From positions 62,001 to 126,000 of the forward strand of contig CALKVK010000006.1 of assembly GCA_937996235.1 (NCBI GenBank): a DNA stretch of 64,000 nucleotides, read 5' to 3'. The notes under the pieces are model-generated. The model had not been told where the DNA came from. It saw only the letters and a program-made list of their open reading frames with translations, and did no database searches. This stretch comes from an uncultured bacterium (GTDB lineage Bacteria; Planctomycetota; JAJSAM01; JAJVHW01). Position numbers and translations under genes: made by a program. How positions within the stretch are numbered: the first letter of the stretch is position 1; each line of letters starts with the position of its first letter. This document shows positions 24,737-32,972 of the stretch, in pieces.

Positions 24737-26595
24737 GACTTCGCACGCCCGTTCTCGCGGGCGCCCTCCTGTTCCAGGATCGCCTCGACGATGTGCCGCG
24801 CGACGATCGGCATGCCGTCGTAGTGCAGCACGCTGCGCAGCGTCGCCGACACGTCGGGCAGCTCGATGCGCAGGAGCGAGCGCATCTGCGCGTCGCGGTT
24901 CTGCTCGACCACGTACACGCGCTCGTGGCGCGCGATGAACTCGCGCACGTCGTCCCCGAACGGGAACGCGCGCAGGCGCAGGTAGTCGAACGTCGTCCCG
25001 TGCTGCTTCTCGAGCCGCGCGCGCGCCTCGATCAGCGCCCAGTGCGTGGTGCCGTAGGCGATCACGCCGATCGGGCTGCCGCCGCCGGACGCGTCGAGCA
25101 CCGCCGCGGGCAGCGCGCCGCGCAGCGTCTCGAACTTGCGGTGGAGGCGCTCCATGTTCCTGCGGTACGCCTCTTCGCTCTCGGTGTAGCGCGCGTACTC
25201 GTTGTGACCGCTGCCGCGCGTGAAGTACGCCGCGCCGTCGACCTCGAGCCCGGGCAGCGTGCGCCACGGGATGCCGTCGCCGTCGACGTCCTTGTAGCGG
25301 CCCCACTCCTTCACGCCCATGCGCGCGAGGCCCTCTGCGTCGAGCACCTTGCCGCGGTCGAGCGGCGTCTCGGGGTAGGGGAACGGGTCGCACATCCAGT
25401 TGTTCATGCCGAGATCGAGGTCGGACATGACGAACACCGGCGTCTGGAAGCGCTCGGCCAGGTCGAAGGCCGACGTCGTCATCTCGTACGCCTCCTGCGG
25501 CGAGGCCGGCAGGAGCAGCGGGTGCTTCGTGTCGCCGTGCGAGTTGTACGCGCAGAACAGGACGTCGCCCTGCATCGTGCGCGTCGGCAGGCCGGTCGAG
25601 GGGCCCGTGCGCTGCACGTTGACGAGCACCGCGGGGACCTCGGCGTAGTACGCGAGGCCGATGAACTCGCTCATCAGCGAGATGCCGGGGCCCGACGTCG
25701 CCGTCATCGCGCGCGCGCCGGCCCACGACGCGCCGATCACCATGCCGACGGCGGCGAGTTCGTCCTCGGCCTGCAGGATCGCGTACGTCGGCTTGCCGTC
25801 CGCGTCGCGGCGATACGCCTTCAGGTAGCCCTCGAGCGCCTCGGCGACCGAGGACGACGGCGTGATCGGGTACCACGTGATGACGGTGACGCCCGCCATC
25901 AGCGCGCCGAGCGCGGTCGCGGAGTTGCCGTCGATGAGGATCTTGCCGTCGGTCAGGTCGCGGCGCTCGACGCGGTAGCCCGTGGCGTCGGCGAAGTGCT
26001 CCCGCGCGTACGCGCGCCCGGCGAGGACCGCCTTCGCGTTCACGTCGCGCGCCTTCGGCTTGCTGCCGAAGGCCTTGTCGAGGGCGGTGTCGATCGCGTC
26101 CTGCTCGATGCCGAGGAGCTCCGCCGCCACGCCGACGTAGAGCATGTTGGTGACGAGCTTCCAGAGCTTCGGCGGGGCGACGTCCTTGACGAGCGTCGCG
26201 AACGGCACCGGGAAGAAGTGCACGTCGTCGCGCAGCTTCCCGAGCTCGAACGGGGCGTCGTAGATGATCCAGCCGCCCGGCGCGCACTTCAGCACGTCGT
26301 CGCGCGCGGTCTCGCGGTTCATGCAGATCACGACGTCGGCGCGCGGCCGCGGCGCGATCCAGCCCTCCTCGCAGACGCGGATCGCGTACCACGTGGGCAG
26401 GCCCTGGATGTTCGACGGGAAGATGTTCTTCCCGGACACCGGGATGCCCATGCGCATGATCGCGCGGATGAGCGTGTTGTTGGCGGTCTGGCTGCCGGTG
26501 CCGTTGACGGTCGCGACGTTGATCGTGAAATCGTTCACGACCGCACCGGCGGCGCCCGTGTTCGCCGCGGTCGCCGCGGCGGTGGACGGGGTCAT
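24733..26595 (-). CDS. korA: 2-oxoglutarate:ferredoxin oxidoreductase, gamma-alpha fusion subunit
   Basis: The 620-aa protein fuses the gamma domain (residues about 20-200: VATVNGTGSQTANNTL, IFPSNIQGLPTWY) to the alpha subunit (from about 225: IDGNSATALGALMAGV, WYPITPSSSVAE, QAEDELAAVGMVIGASWAG, TSGPGISLMSEFIGLAYYAE in pieces). This is the two-subunit KorAB arrangement common in aerobic and microaerobic bacteria. The ATG at 26595 is used. It is co-transcribed with korB and provides the oxidative TCA step, or the reverse one under reducing conditions; no classical 2-oxoglutarate dehydrogenase (OdhA) is in the window. Confidence 0.93.
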   Translation of the reverse strand: MTPSTAAATAANTGAAGAVVNDFTINVATVNGTGSQTANNTLIRAIMRMGIPVSGKNIFPSNIQGLPTWYAIRVCEEGWIAPRPRADVVICMNRETARDDVLKCAPGGWIIYDAPFELGKLRDDVHFFPVPFATLVKDVAPPKLWKLVTNMLYVGVAAELLGIEQDAIDTALDKAFGSKPKARDVNAKAVLAGRAYAREHFADATGYRVERRDLTDGKILIDGNSATALGALMAGVTVITWYPITPSSSVAEALEGYLKAYRRDADGKPTYAILQAEDELAAVGMVIGASWAGARAMTATSGPGISLMSEFIGLAYYAEVPAVLVNVQRTGPSTGLPTRTMQGDVLFCAYNSHGDTKHPLLLPASPQEAYEMTTSAFDLAERFQTPVFVMSDLDLGMNNWMCDPFPYPETPLDRGKVLDAEGLARMGVKEWGRYKDVDGDGIPWRTLPGLEVDGAAYFTRGSGHNEYARYTESEEAYRRNMERLHRKFETLRGALPAAVLDASGGGSPIGVIAYGTTHWALIEARARLEKQHGTTFDYLRLRAFPFGDDVREFIARHERVYVVEQNRDAQMRSLLRIELPDVSATLRSVLHYDGMPIVARHIVEAILEQEGARENGRAKS

Positions 26596-26756
26596 GTCGA
26601 GTTCTCCCGAAGACGCTGTGTCGAGCCCCAGATCCTACGCAGTGCGCGGAGGGGCCCGTCAGAAACGCCCGTGGCCGGGGAGGGGCGGACGCCGGTGACC
26701 GCCTCGGAGGGCCGCGAGCGCTCGCGCGCGGCCCGCCGCATCCGGCGCGGGCGCGC

Positions 26757-27686
26757 TCAGCCCGCGTTGTCCGCGTAGATGTCCATGATGTCGCGCAGGA
26801 GCGCGACGCCTTCCTCGCGCGGGCGCTGGAACGAGTTGCGCCCGACGATCGAGCCGAAGCCGCCGCCGTTGCGGATCTGCCGGATCTCCTCCAGCACGTC
26901 CTCGCGGCTCTTGGCCTCGCCGCCCGAGAAGATGACGATCCGGCGCCCGGCGAACGAGCCGAGCGTGACGTGGCGGATGCGGTCCGCCAGCGTGCCCAGG
27001 TGCACGCCGTGCTTCTCGTAGATCTTGCGGTTGGCGTCGTAGTGCACGTGCGCCGTCGGCGGCTTGACCTTCACGATGTGCGCGCCGAGCAGGCAGGCCA
27101 CCTGCGCCGCGTACGCGGTCACGTCGACGGCCGACTCGGCCTCCTTCGGGAGCCCGTTGCCGCGCGGGTACGACCAGATCACGACCGCGAGCCCGAGCGC
27201 CTTGGCCTCCGCGGCCATCTCGCGGATCTCGCCGTACATCTCGTTGCGGTGGTCGGAGCCCGGGTAGATCGTGAAGCCGATGCCGGAGCAGCCGAGGCGC
27301 ACGGCGTCGTCGCACGAGGCCGTCACCGCCGGCCACTTGTCGGGCGGGCCGCCCATCCCGTCGGCGTTGTTGGCCTTCAGGATCAGCGGCAGCGTGCCCG
27401 GGTAGCGGTCCGCGGCGGCCTCGAGCATGCCGAGGGGCGCTGCGTAGCCGTTGCAGCCCGCCTCGACGGCGAGGTCCGGGTGGTAGCACGGGTCGTAGCC
27501 GGGCGGGTTCGGTCCGAACGAGCGGTCGGGCCCGTGCTCGAAGCCCTGGTCCACCGGCAGGATCACGAGGCGGCCGGTCCCCGCGAGGCGCCCGGTCATG
27601 AGGAAGCGCGCGAGGTTGGCCTTCGTGCCGGGATTGTCCGAGGGGTACCACGAGAGGATCTCGCGGACGCGTGCGGTCAACTGCAT
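26757..27686 (-). CDS. fbaB: Class I fructose-bisphosphate aldolase (DhnA/FbaB type)
   Basis: A 309-aa Schiff-base aldolase cleaving fructose-1,6-bisphosphate into DHAP and GAP. Family landmarks are LPVDQGFEHGPDRSF near the N-terminus, ILKANNADGMGG, GCSGIGFTIYPGS, the IVKVKPPTAHV strand, IVIFSGGEAKS and GGGFGSIVGRNSFQRP (phosphate-binding end). The ATG at 27686 follows CGGAG; the longer frame upstream is non-coding. It lies 161 nt downstream of... the korA start on the same strand side, that is, transcribed before korAB, possibly in one carbon-metabolism unit. Confidence 0.92.
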   Translation of the reverse strand: MQLTARVREILSWYPSDNPGTKANLARFLMTGRLAGTGRLVILPVDQGFEHGPDRSFGPNPPGYDPCYHPDLAVEAGCNGYAAPLGMLEAAADRYPGTLPLILKANNADGMGGPPDKWPAVTASCDDAVRLGCSGIGFTIYPGSDHRNEMYGEIREMAAEAKALGLAVVIWSYPRGNGLPKEAESAVDVTAYAAQVACLLGAHIVKVKPPTAHVHYDANRKIYEKHGVHLGTLADRIRHVTLGSFAGRRIVIFSGGEAKSREDVLEEIRQIRNGGGFGSIVGRNSFQRPREEGVALLRDIMDIYADNAG

Positions 27687-28024
27687 GCGGGGCTCCGGGG
27701 TGCGGGTTGCGGCGCGTGCGCAGCGGGCCGGCCGTGGCCGGAGTGTAGTGTGGCGCCGGAGGGCGGTCACGCGGAACGCGGTGCGGCGCGGCCACGCACG
27801 ACTGCCGCCGGTCGGTCGAGGCATCACCCCACGGAACCCCTCCACGAGCAGCTCGTCACCGCGTGGCGCGTCCACGAGAGCGGACGTCTGGAGGCCGTGG
27901 GGCTGGTCGAGCGGCAAGGTGGACTGAGCCGACCACCCGCACGGCGCCGCGCTATCCTCTGACGCTTCCGGTCGCGTCCGCCGCCGCTGCGCGGACCGTG
28001 TCGCGTCCCTCGCGGAGGTCGTCC
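27687..28024. promoter_or_regulatory. Divergent intergenic region (fbaB / CAP protein)
   Basis: 338 nt between two divergently transcribed genes, so it must contain promoters for both. I see no convincing sigma-70 boxes and no operator-like palindrome. Apparent frames across it are extensions of the flanking genes' shadows. Confidence 0.4.
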
Positions 28025-29701
28025 ATGCGCACACGCCCGACGTTCTTCCTGCTCCTCGCGGGCCTCGTCGCCCTGCCCGCCTTCGCCGACCACCAGCCGC
28101 TCGGGAGCATCGAGCCGAGCGCGGACGAGCAGCTCGGGATCTACGAGATCAACCGCGCGCGCCACGACCCCGCCGCGTACGGCGCGAAGGCGGGCATCGA
28201 CCTGTCGGCGGTCGAGCCGCGGCAGCCTCTCGCCGTGAACTGCAACCTCTCCGGCTCGGCGCGCTTCCACGCGAAGGTGATGCTCGACCACCACGAGTAC
28301 GGGCACGTCAGCGACCTGTTCGGCATCGCCGCCAACCAGATGGCGGTGGACAACGGCTACGACCTCTTCGGCAACGGGCTGCAGACGCCGTGGGGCACGG
28401 CCAACTCGATCGAGTCGATCCTGCGCAGCGTCAACCAGGTCGCGACGACGCCCGTGGCCGTGAAGACGCTGATCGTGGACAAGGACGTGCCCGGCGCGGG
28501 GCACCGCGTGCACCTGCTCGGCGTGGGCGGCTTCTCGAACCACCGCGAGATCGGCTTCGGGTGGGCGGCGGGTGCGGACGCGTTCCCCGAGTTCGGTCTG
28601 CCGAAGACGCTGCCGACGAAGCTCCTCGCGATCCACACCGGCTACCGCGACTTCGCGCAGGCGTTCGTGACGGGCGTCGTGTTCGCGGACCGCAACGGCA
28701 ACCTGCGCTACGACAAGGGCGAAGGCATCGCGGGGGCGACCGTCGCGATCGATGGCGGCGCGTCCACGACGAGCATGAAGAACGGCGGGTACGCGCTGCC
28801 CGTCGGCGCGGGCGAGCGTCTCGTGCGCTGCTCGGGCGGTGCGTTCGCGGGCGAGGCGGTCGCGTACCTCTCCGTCGGCGCCGACAACGTCGAGGTGGAC
28901 TTCCACAGCGGGCAGGCGCTCGGCGAGGTCGCGTTCGCGTGGCAGGCGGGCGGCATCCCGCCCGGGCCGGAGATCTCGATCCTCGCGGACTCGTACGGCG
29001 GCGTCGCGCCCGTGACGGTGTCGTTCGAGGGCGGCGGGCTGCAGATCGACACGTACGCATGGGACTTCGGCGACGGCTCCGCCGCGGACGGCGCCGAGGT
29101 CGCGCACACGTTCACGGAGCCGGGGCTGCGGCCCGTGCTCCTGTCCGGCATCGACGGACGCGGCGCGGGCGCCGCGCTGCACCTCGTCATCGCGAGCTCT
29201 GCCGACGGTGCCGGCGCAGGGACGACGCCGCCCGCGGATGCCGCACTGCACGTCGCGAAGGGGCTCGCGAAGCGCAAGCTGAGCGCGACGGGCAAGGACC
29301 AGGCGAAGTGGAGCGGCACGCTCGAGCTGCCGGCCGGCGTCGCGCCGGCGGGGCTCGTCGTCTCGGGCTGTCTCGGCGGCGCGGTGCGCACGTTCACGCT
29401 CGACGCGAAGGGCCGCGCGAAGCTCCCCGACGGCAGCAAGATCGTCGTCAAGGCCGCGTGGCCGAGCGACGGCTCCGGCGTGCCGGCCGGGACCGTCGCC
29501 AAGGTGACGCTGCTCGTGAAGGGCGACCTCGCGCGCGCGCTCGAGGCGACGGGCGTCCGCAACCGCACCGAGTCGCGCACGGTGGACGACGCGCGCTGCG
29601 CGCTGCTGCTCGGCGGCCTGCCGTACCTGGCCGTCACGCAGATGCAGGTGAAGTCGGTCGCGGGCAAGGCGGCGAAGGGCACGCTCGTCCGCAGCGACTG
29701 A
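28025..29701 (+). CDS. Secreted CAP/SCP-domain protein with SdrB-like and PKD repeats
   Basis: A 558-aa protein with a signal peptide (MRTRPTFFLLLAGLVALPAFA). Residues about 30-215 form a CAP (SCP/PR1-like) domain: INRARHDPAAYG, FHAKVMLDHHEYGHVS, and GFSNHREIGFGW. Then come an SdrD-B-like segment (VFADRNGNLRYDKGEGIAGA, about 220-300), a PKD-like segment (YAWDFGDGSAADG...AHTFTEPG, about 320-395), and a C-terminal beta module of about 150 residues with AKWSGTLELPAG. The ATG at 28025 has GGAGGT upstream. Probably an extracellular adhesive or substrate-binding protein. Confidence 0.85.
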   Translation: MRTRPTFFLLLAGLVALPAFADHQPLGSIEPSADEQLGIYEINRARHDPAAYGAKAGIDLSAVEPRQPLAVNCNLSGSARFHAKVMLDHHEYGHVSDLFGIAANQMAVDNGYDLFGNGLQTPWGTANSIESILRSVNQVATTPVAVKTLIVDKDVPGAGHRVHLLGVGGFSNHREIGFGWAAGADAFPEFGLPKTLPTKLLAIHTGYRDFAQAFVTGVVFADRNGNLRYDKGEGIAGATVAIDGGASTTSMKNGGYALPVGAGERLVRCSGGAFAGEAVAYLSVGADNVEVDFHSGQALGEVAFAWQAGGIPPGPEISILADSYGGVAPVTVSFEGGGLQIDTYAWDFGDGSAADGAEVAHTFTEPGLRPVLLSGIDGRGAGAALHLVIASSADGAGAGTTPPADAALHVAKGLAKRKLSATGKDQAKWSGTLELPAGVAPAGLVVSGCLGGAVRTFTLDAKGRAKLPDGSKIVVKAAWPSDGSGVPAGTVAKVTLLVKGDLARALEATGVRNRTESRTVDDARCALLLGGLPYLAVTQMQVKSVAGKAAKGTLVRSD

Positions 29702-29772
29702 GCCCGACTGGTTGCGCGATCGGCCCTCCCGGATAGGTTCGGGCCGGGGATCCGCGCGACCGGGAGGGTGTC

Positions 29773-32070
29773 ATGCCGAAAGCACGCTGGCTCGTCGTCG
29801 CCGCACTGGCGGCGGGGTTCGTCGCCGCGAGGGGGGCGCGCTCGGACGACGCGGTCGTTCCGGCGGAGCCCGCATCGGTGGCGCGCGCGCGGGCGCACTA
29901 CGAGCGCGTGCTCGAGGAGCTGCGCGCCGCCGACACCACCGCGCTCGACGCCGCGCAGCGCGCCGCCCGCGCGACCGCGATCGAGCACCTGCAGGCGTAC
30001 TGCGAGCGCGAGGACTACCCGGTCAACACCGACGACCCGGCGAGCAACCTGCCGTACTACCGCGACGACGCGGGGCGGCGCTGCGCCGTCGCGACGCTGC
30101 TGCACGAGCTCGGCGCGGCGCCGCTCGTCGAGCGCATGGCGCAGAGCGCCAACCACGCGTTCGTCTCGACGCTCTCCGGCGACGCGGAGTTCGAGGCGTG
30201 GCTCGAACGCAACGGCCTCTCGCTCGCCGAGACGGTGCGGATCATGGCCCCGGCGGTGCAGGGCACCGACATCGGTGCCGCCGCGAACCCGTCGTCGTCC
30301 GGCGGGACGACGACCAGCGAGCCGACGCCGACGTGGGACACGTCGACGCCGCAGTCCCCCGGTCCGACGCCGGGCGGCGGGCCGATCACGCCGGGCGGCG
30401 AGACGGGCGGGCCGACCACCGGCGGGCGCTCGCCCGGCGGTCCGGGCGGCGGTCCGACGACCGGGGGCGGCGGCGTCGGTGGTCCGCTGACGGGCTCGGG
30501 ACTGCGCGGTCGCGGCGGCGCGGGACGCGAGACGCGCTCGGAGCTCGGCGCCGATGCGTGGGCGCTCTGGTGGGAGTTCAGCAAGACGGAGTTCTACGCG
30601 CCGAACACGCTCGTGCTGGCGGGCGACCCCTCCGCTCTGACGGGTGCGGCGACGCCCGAAGCGGTGCAGCGCGCGCTGCGCGCCGACGCGCGGCGCGCCG
30701 CCGAGCCGCTCGTGCTCGCGGCGCTCGACGCCCCGGAGCCCGAGGTGCGCATGGCCGCCGCGGCGGCGTACGCGCGGATCGCGCGCCGCGGCGCGGTGGC
30801 CCGTCTGACCGATCTGATGCGCGATCCGTCCGCCGCCGTGCGCGAGCGCGCGCTGCTCGCGCTGGGTGCCACCGGAGCGCCCGAGGCGCGCGAGCTGCTG
30901 CTCGCGATCGCGCGCGACGGCACCGAGATCACGCCGGCGGCGCGCGCGCTCGCGCACGTGGCCCTCGCGATCGGCGTGCGCCACGGCATGGAGCCGTGCA
31001 CCGACGAGCTCCTCGAGCGCTTCGCCGAGTACCGCGAGCAGCGCGACGAGACGCTCGAGGTCGCGACGATCTTCCACTGGGACATCGCGCGCGACGTGCA
31101 GCTCGGCAACGCGTTCCACCCGCTCCACACCGACGAGTCCGCGCAGCCGCTGCGCGTCCGCGGCCGCACGCTCGAGGCGCTGCCCGCGATCTCCGTCGAT
31201 CCGAAGTCGGTGTTCGAGGTGCTGCAGCGCTACCTGAACGGGCGCTCGCTCGAGCTGCGGCGCTCCGCGGCGGCGTCGCTCGGCGCGCTCGAGCAGGAGC
31301 TCGTGCTGCCCCAGCTCATGACGGCGTACGAGCTCGAGGTCGAGCCCGTGACGCGCGGCCTCATGCTGCTCTCCATCGCGCGGCGCGGCGGCCCGACGGC
31401 GCGTGACTTCCTGCTCCACGAGCTGCGCCGCGGCAAGGACAGGGAGATGCGTCCCTGGACGATGCTCGCGCTCGGCGTGCTCGCCCGCGACGCCGACGAC
31501 GCGGAGGTCCGCGAGGCCCTGCGGTCGGCGGCGCTCCCGCGCGCGGTACGCAGTGCCCGCTCGCTGGCGCTCGGACTCGCGCGCGACGCGGAGTCGATCC
31601 CGCAGCTCGCCGAGGAGGTCGCCGACGCGAGCCAGCCGTGGGATCGCGCACGCGCCGCGTACGCCCTCGCGCTGATCGGCGGCGAGGACGCGCGGACCGC
31701 GCTGCGCGGTGTCGTGTGGCGGGAGCGCTCGACGTTCGTGCGCGCGCTCGAGGCGTTCGCGCTCGGCACGTTCGGGAACGCGGAGGACGCGCCGTTCATC
31801 GTCCAGGCCGCGCGCGAGACGAGCGACGCGGACATGGTCGCGCCGTGCGCCGTCGGCGTGCGCTACCACGGGACGCAGCAGGTGTTCGACCTGACGCGCA
31901 GCCACGCCTCCGACCCGACGGTCGCGGCGCTCGGCCGCGCGACGCTCGTCGAGGCGCTGGGCCTGCTGCTCGACGACGCCCGCCCGATGGGCACCGCGGC
32001 GCTCTACCGCCGCGCGAACTTCGGGCTGCTCCCGGCGTGGGCGAACGCCGCGTACAAGAGCACGTTCTGA
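29773..32070 (+). CDS. Secreted HEAT-repeat protein with Gly/Pro/Thr linker
   Basis: A 765-aa protein with a signal peptide (about residues 1-24), an N-terminal helical domain (about 25-170, with NTDDPASNLPYYRDDAGRRC), a low-complexity G/P/T linker (about 176-255), and a C-terminal array of HEAT/armadillo-like helical repeats (about 290-720; VRMAAAAAYARIARRG, VRERALLALGATGAPEA, RRSAAASLGALEQEL). No catalytic motif. HEAT arrays mediate protein-protein contacts; large exported ones are common in Planctomycetota. The ribosome-binding site GGGAGGG precedes the ATG. Confidence 0.82.
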   Translation: MPKARWLVVAALAAGFVAARGARSDDAVVPAEPASVARARAHYERVLEELRAADTTALDAAQRAARATAIEHLQAYCEREDYPVNTDDPASNLPYYRDDAGRRCAVATLLHELGAAPLVERMAQSANHAFVSTLSGDAEFEAWLERNGLSLAETVRIMAPAVQGTDIGAAANPSSSGGTTTSEPTPTWDTSTPQSPGPTPGGGPITPGGETGGPTTGGRSPGGPGGGPTTGGGGVGGPLTGSGLRGRGGAGRETRSELGADAWALWWEFSKTEFYAPNTLVLAGDPSALTGAATPEAVQRALRADARRAAEPLVLAALDAPEPEVRMAAAAAYARIARRGAVARLTDLMRDPSAAVRERALLALGATGAPEARELLLAIARDGTEITPAARALAHVALAIGVRHGMEPCTDELLERFAEYREQRDETLEVATIFHWDIARDVQLGNAFHPLHTDESAQPLRVRGRTLEALPAISVDPKSVFEVLQRYLNGRSLELRRSAAASLGALEQELVLPQLMTAYELEVEPVTRGLMLLSIARRGGPTARDFLLHELRRGKDREMRPWTMLALGVLARDADDAEVREALRSAALPRAVRSARSLALGLARDAESIPQLAEEVADASQPWDRARAAYALALIGGEDARTALRGVVWRERSTFVRALEAFALGTFGNAEDAPFIVQAARETSDADMVAPCAVGVRYHGTQQVFDLTRSHASDPTVAALGRATLVEALGLLLDDARPMGTAALYRRANFGLLPAWANAAYKSTF

Positions 32071-32103
32071 GCGTCTGGACGGGGCCGCGCCGGCCGCGTG
32101 AGT

Positions 32104-32124
32104 GCGGGGTCGGCGCGACCCCGC
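32104..32124. terminator. Hairpin between convergent genes
   Basis: GCGGGGTCG (32104-32112) pairs with CGACCCCGC (32116-32124) around GCG. It lies midway between the stop of the HEAT-repeat gene (32070) and the stop of the phosphodiesterase gene (32150), so it can terminate both. No U-tract on either strand. Confidence 0.55.
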
Positions 32125-32149
32125 GACGTCGCCGTGCGGCGCACGGGAC

Positions 32150-32908
32150 TCAGAAGTCGAAGACGTCGCCGTCGCGGCAGGGGCGGACGCTCTTGCGTCC
32201 GAGAGCGCGCAACTCGTCCGCGAGCTCGTTCTCGAAGCCGGGCTTCATGTGCGTCGCGATGACGTGCACGTCGGGCCCCAGATGAGCCGTCTCTTCGCCG
32301 AGCATCTCGGGCGTCAGGTGCCCGGTCAGCACGGCGAACTCGCGCATGCGGTTCGGGAACGACGTCTCGAGGAACACGGCGCGCAGCGGGCTGCCGCCCT
32401 GCGGCAGGTCGCCCAGGAACCCGCCGCCGCCGTTGTCGGCGCAGAGCAGCACCGAGCACGTGCCGTCGTCCACGAGGTAGCCGATGGCGGGCACCGTGTG
32501 CTGCATCGGGATCGCGGTGATGCGGTACCCCGCGCACTCCACCGACTCGTGCGGGTCGATCGTCGTCGCGGCGACGTAGGGCGTCGAGGGGCTCGGCAGG
32601 TCGAAGGCCGCGAACCAGACACGGTCGTTCATGAGGTGCGTACGGATGTCCGAGATCGTGTCGGGCAGGCCGTGCACGTGCAGGGTCGGCGTGGTCGCGG
32701 TGCGGTTGATCGTGTGCAGCGGGAGGTCGCGCACGTGGTCCCAGTGCGCGTGCGTCAGGAACACGTGCCGGATGGCCTGCTGCTCCTCCAGCGTCAGGCT
32801 GGTCGCGAGCGCGCCGGCGTCGACGGCCACGCCGCGCTCGAGCAGGTAGCACGAAGGCTGGTGCCCCGGGGCACTGCCTCCGCTGCATCCGAGCACCCGA
32901 ACTCGCAT
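32150..32908 (-). CDS. Class II 3',5'-cyclic-nucleotide phosphodiesterase (metallo-beta-lactamase fold)
   Basis: A 252-aa MBL-fold protein. The zinc motif is LTHAHWDHVRDLPL, and downstream FLETSFPNRM with GHLTPE matches the class II cyclic-nucleotide phosphodiesterase group (CpdP/yeast PDE1-like), which hydrolyses cAMP and/or cGMP. Further ligands appear as ADNGGGG and IATHMKPG. Tandem ATGs at 32911 and 32908 follow a GGGAGG; the second is used here. It sits directly downstream (same strand) of an adenylate cyclase gene, which strongly supports a role in cyclic-nucleotide turnover. A general MBL hydrolase is the alternative. Confidence 0.8.
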   Translation of the reverse strand: MRVRVLGCSGGSAPGHQPSCYLLERGVAVDAGALATSLTLEEQQAIRHVFLTHAHWDHVRDLPLHTINRTATTPTLHVHGLPDTISDIRTHLMNDRVWFAAFDLPSPSTPYVAATTIDPHESVECAGYRITAIPMQHTVPAIGYLVDDGTCSVLLCADNGGGGFLGDLPQGGSPLRAVFLETSFPNRMREFAVLTGHLTPEMLGEETAHLGPDVHVIATHMKPGFENELADELRALGRKSVRPCRDGDVFDF

Positions 32909-32972
32909 CATCCGCCTCCCCGGACCCGCAGCTCTGCCGCCGCGGGGGCCCCCGCCGTGCCCAGGCCCCGGC

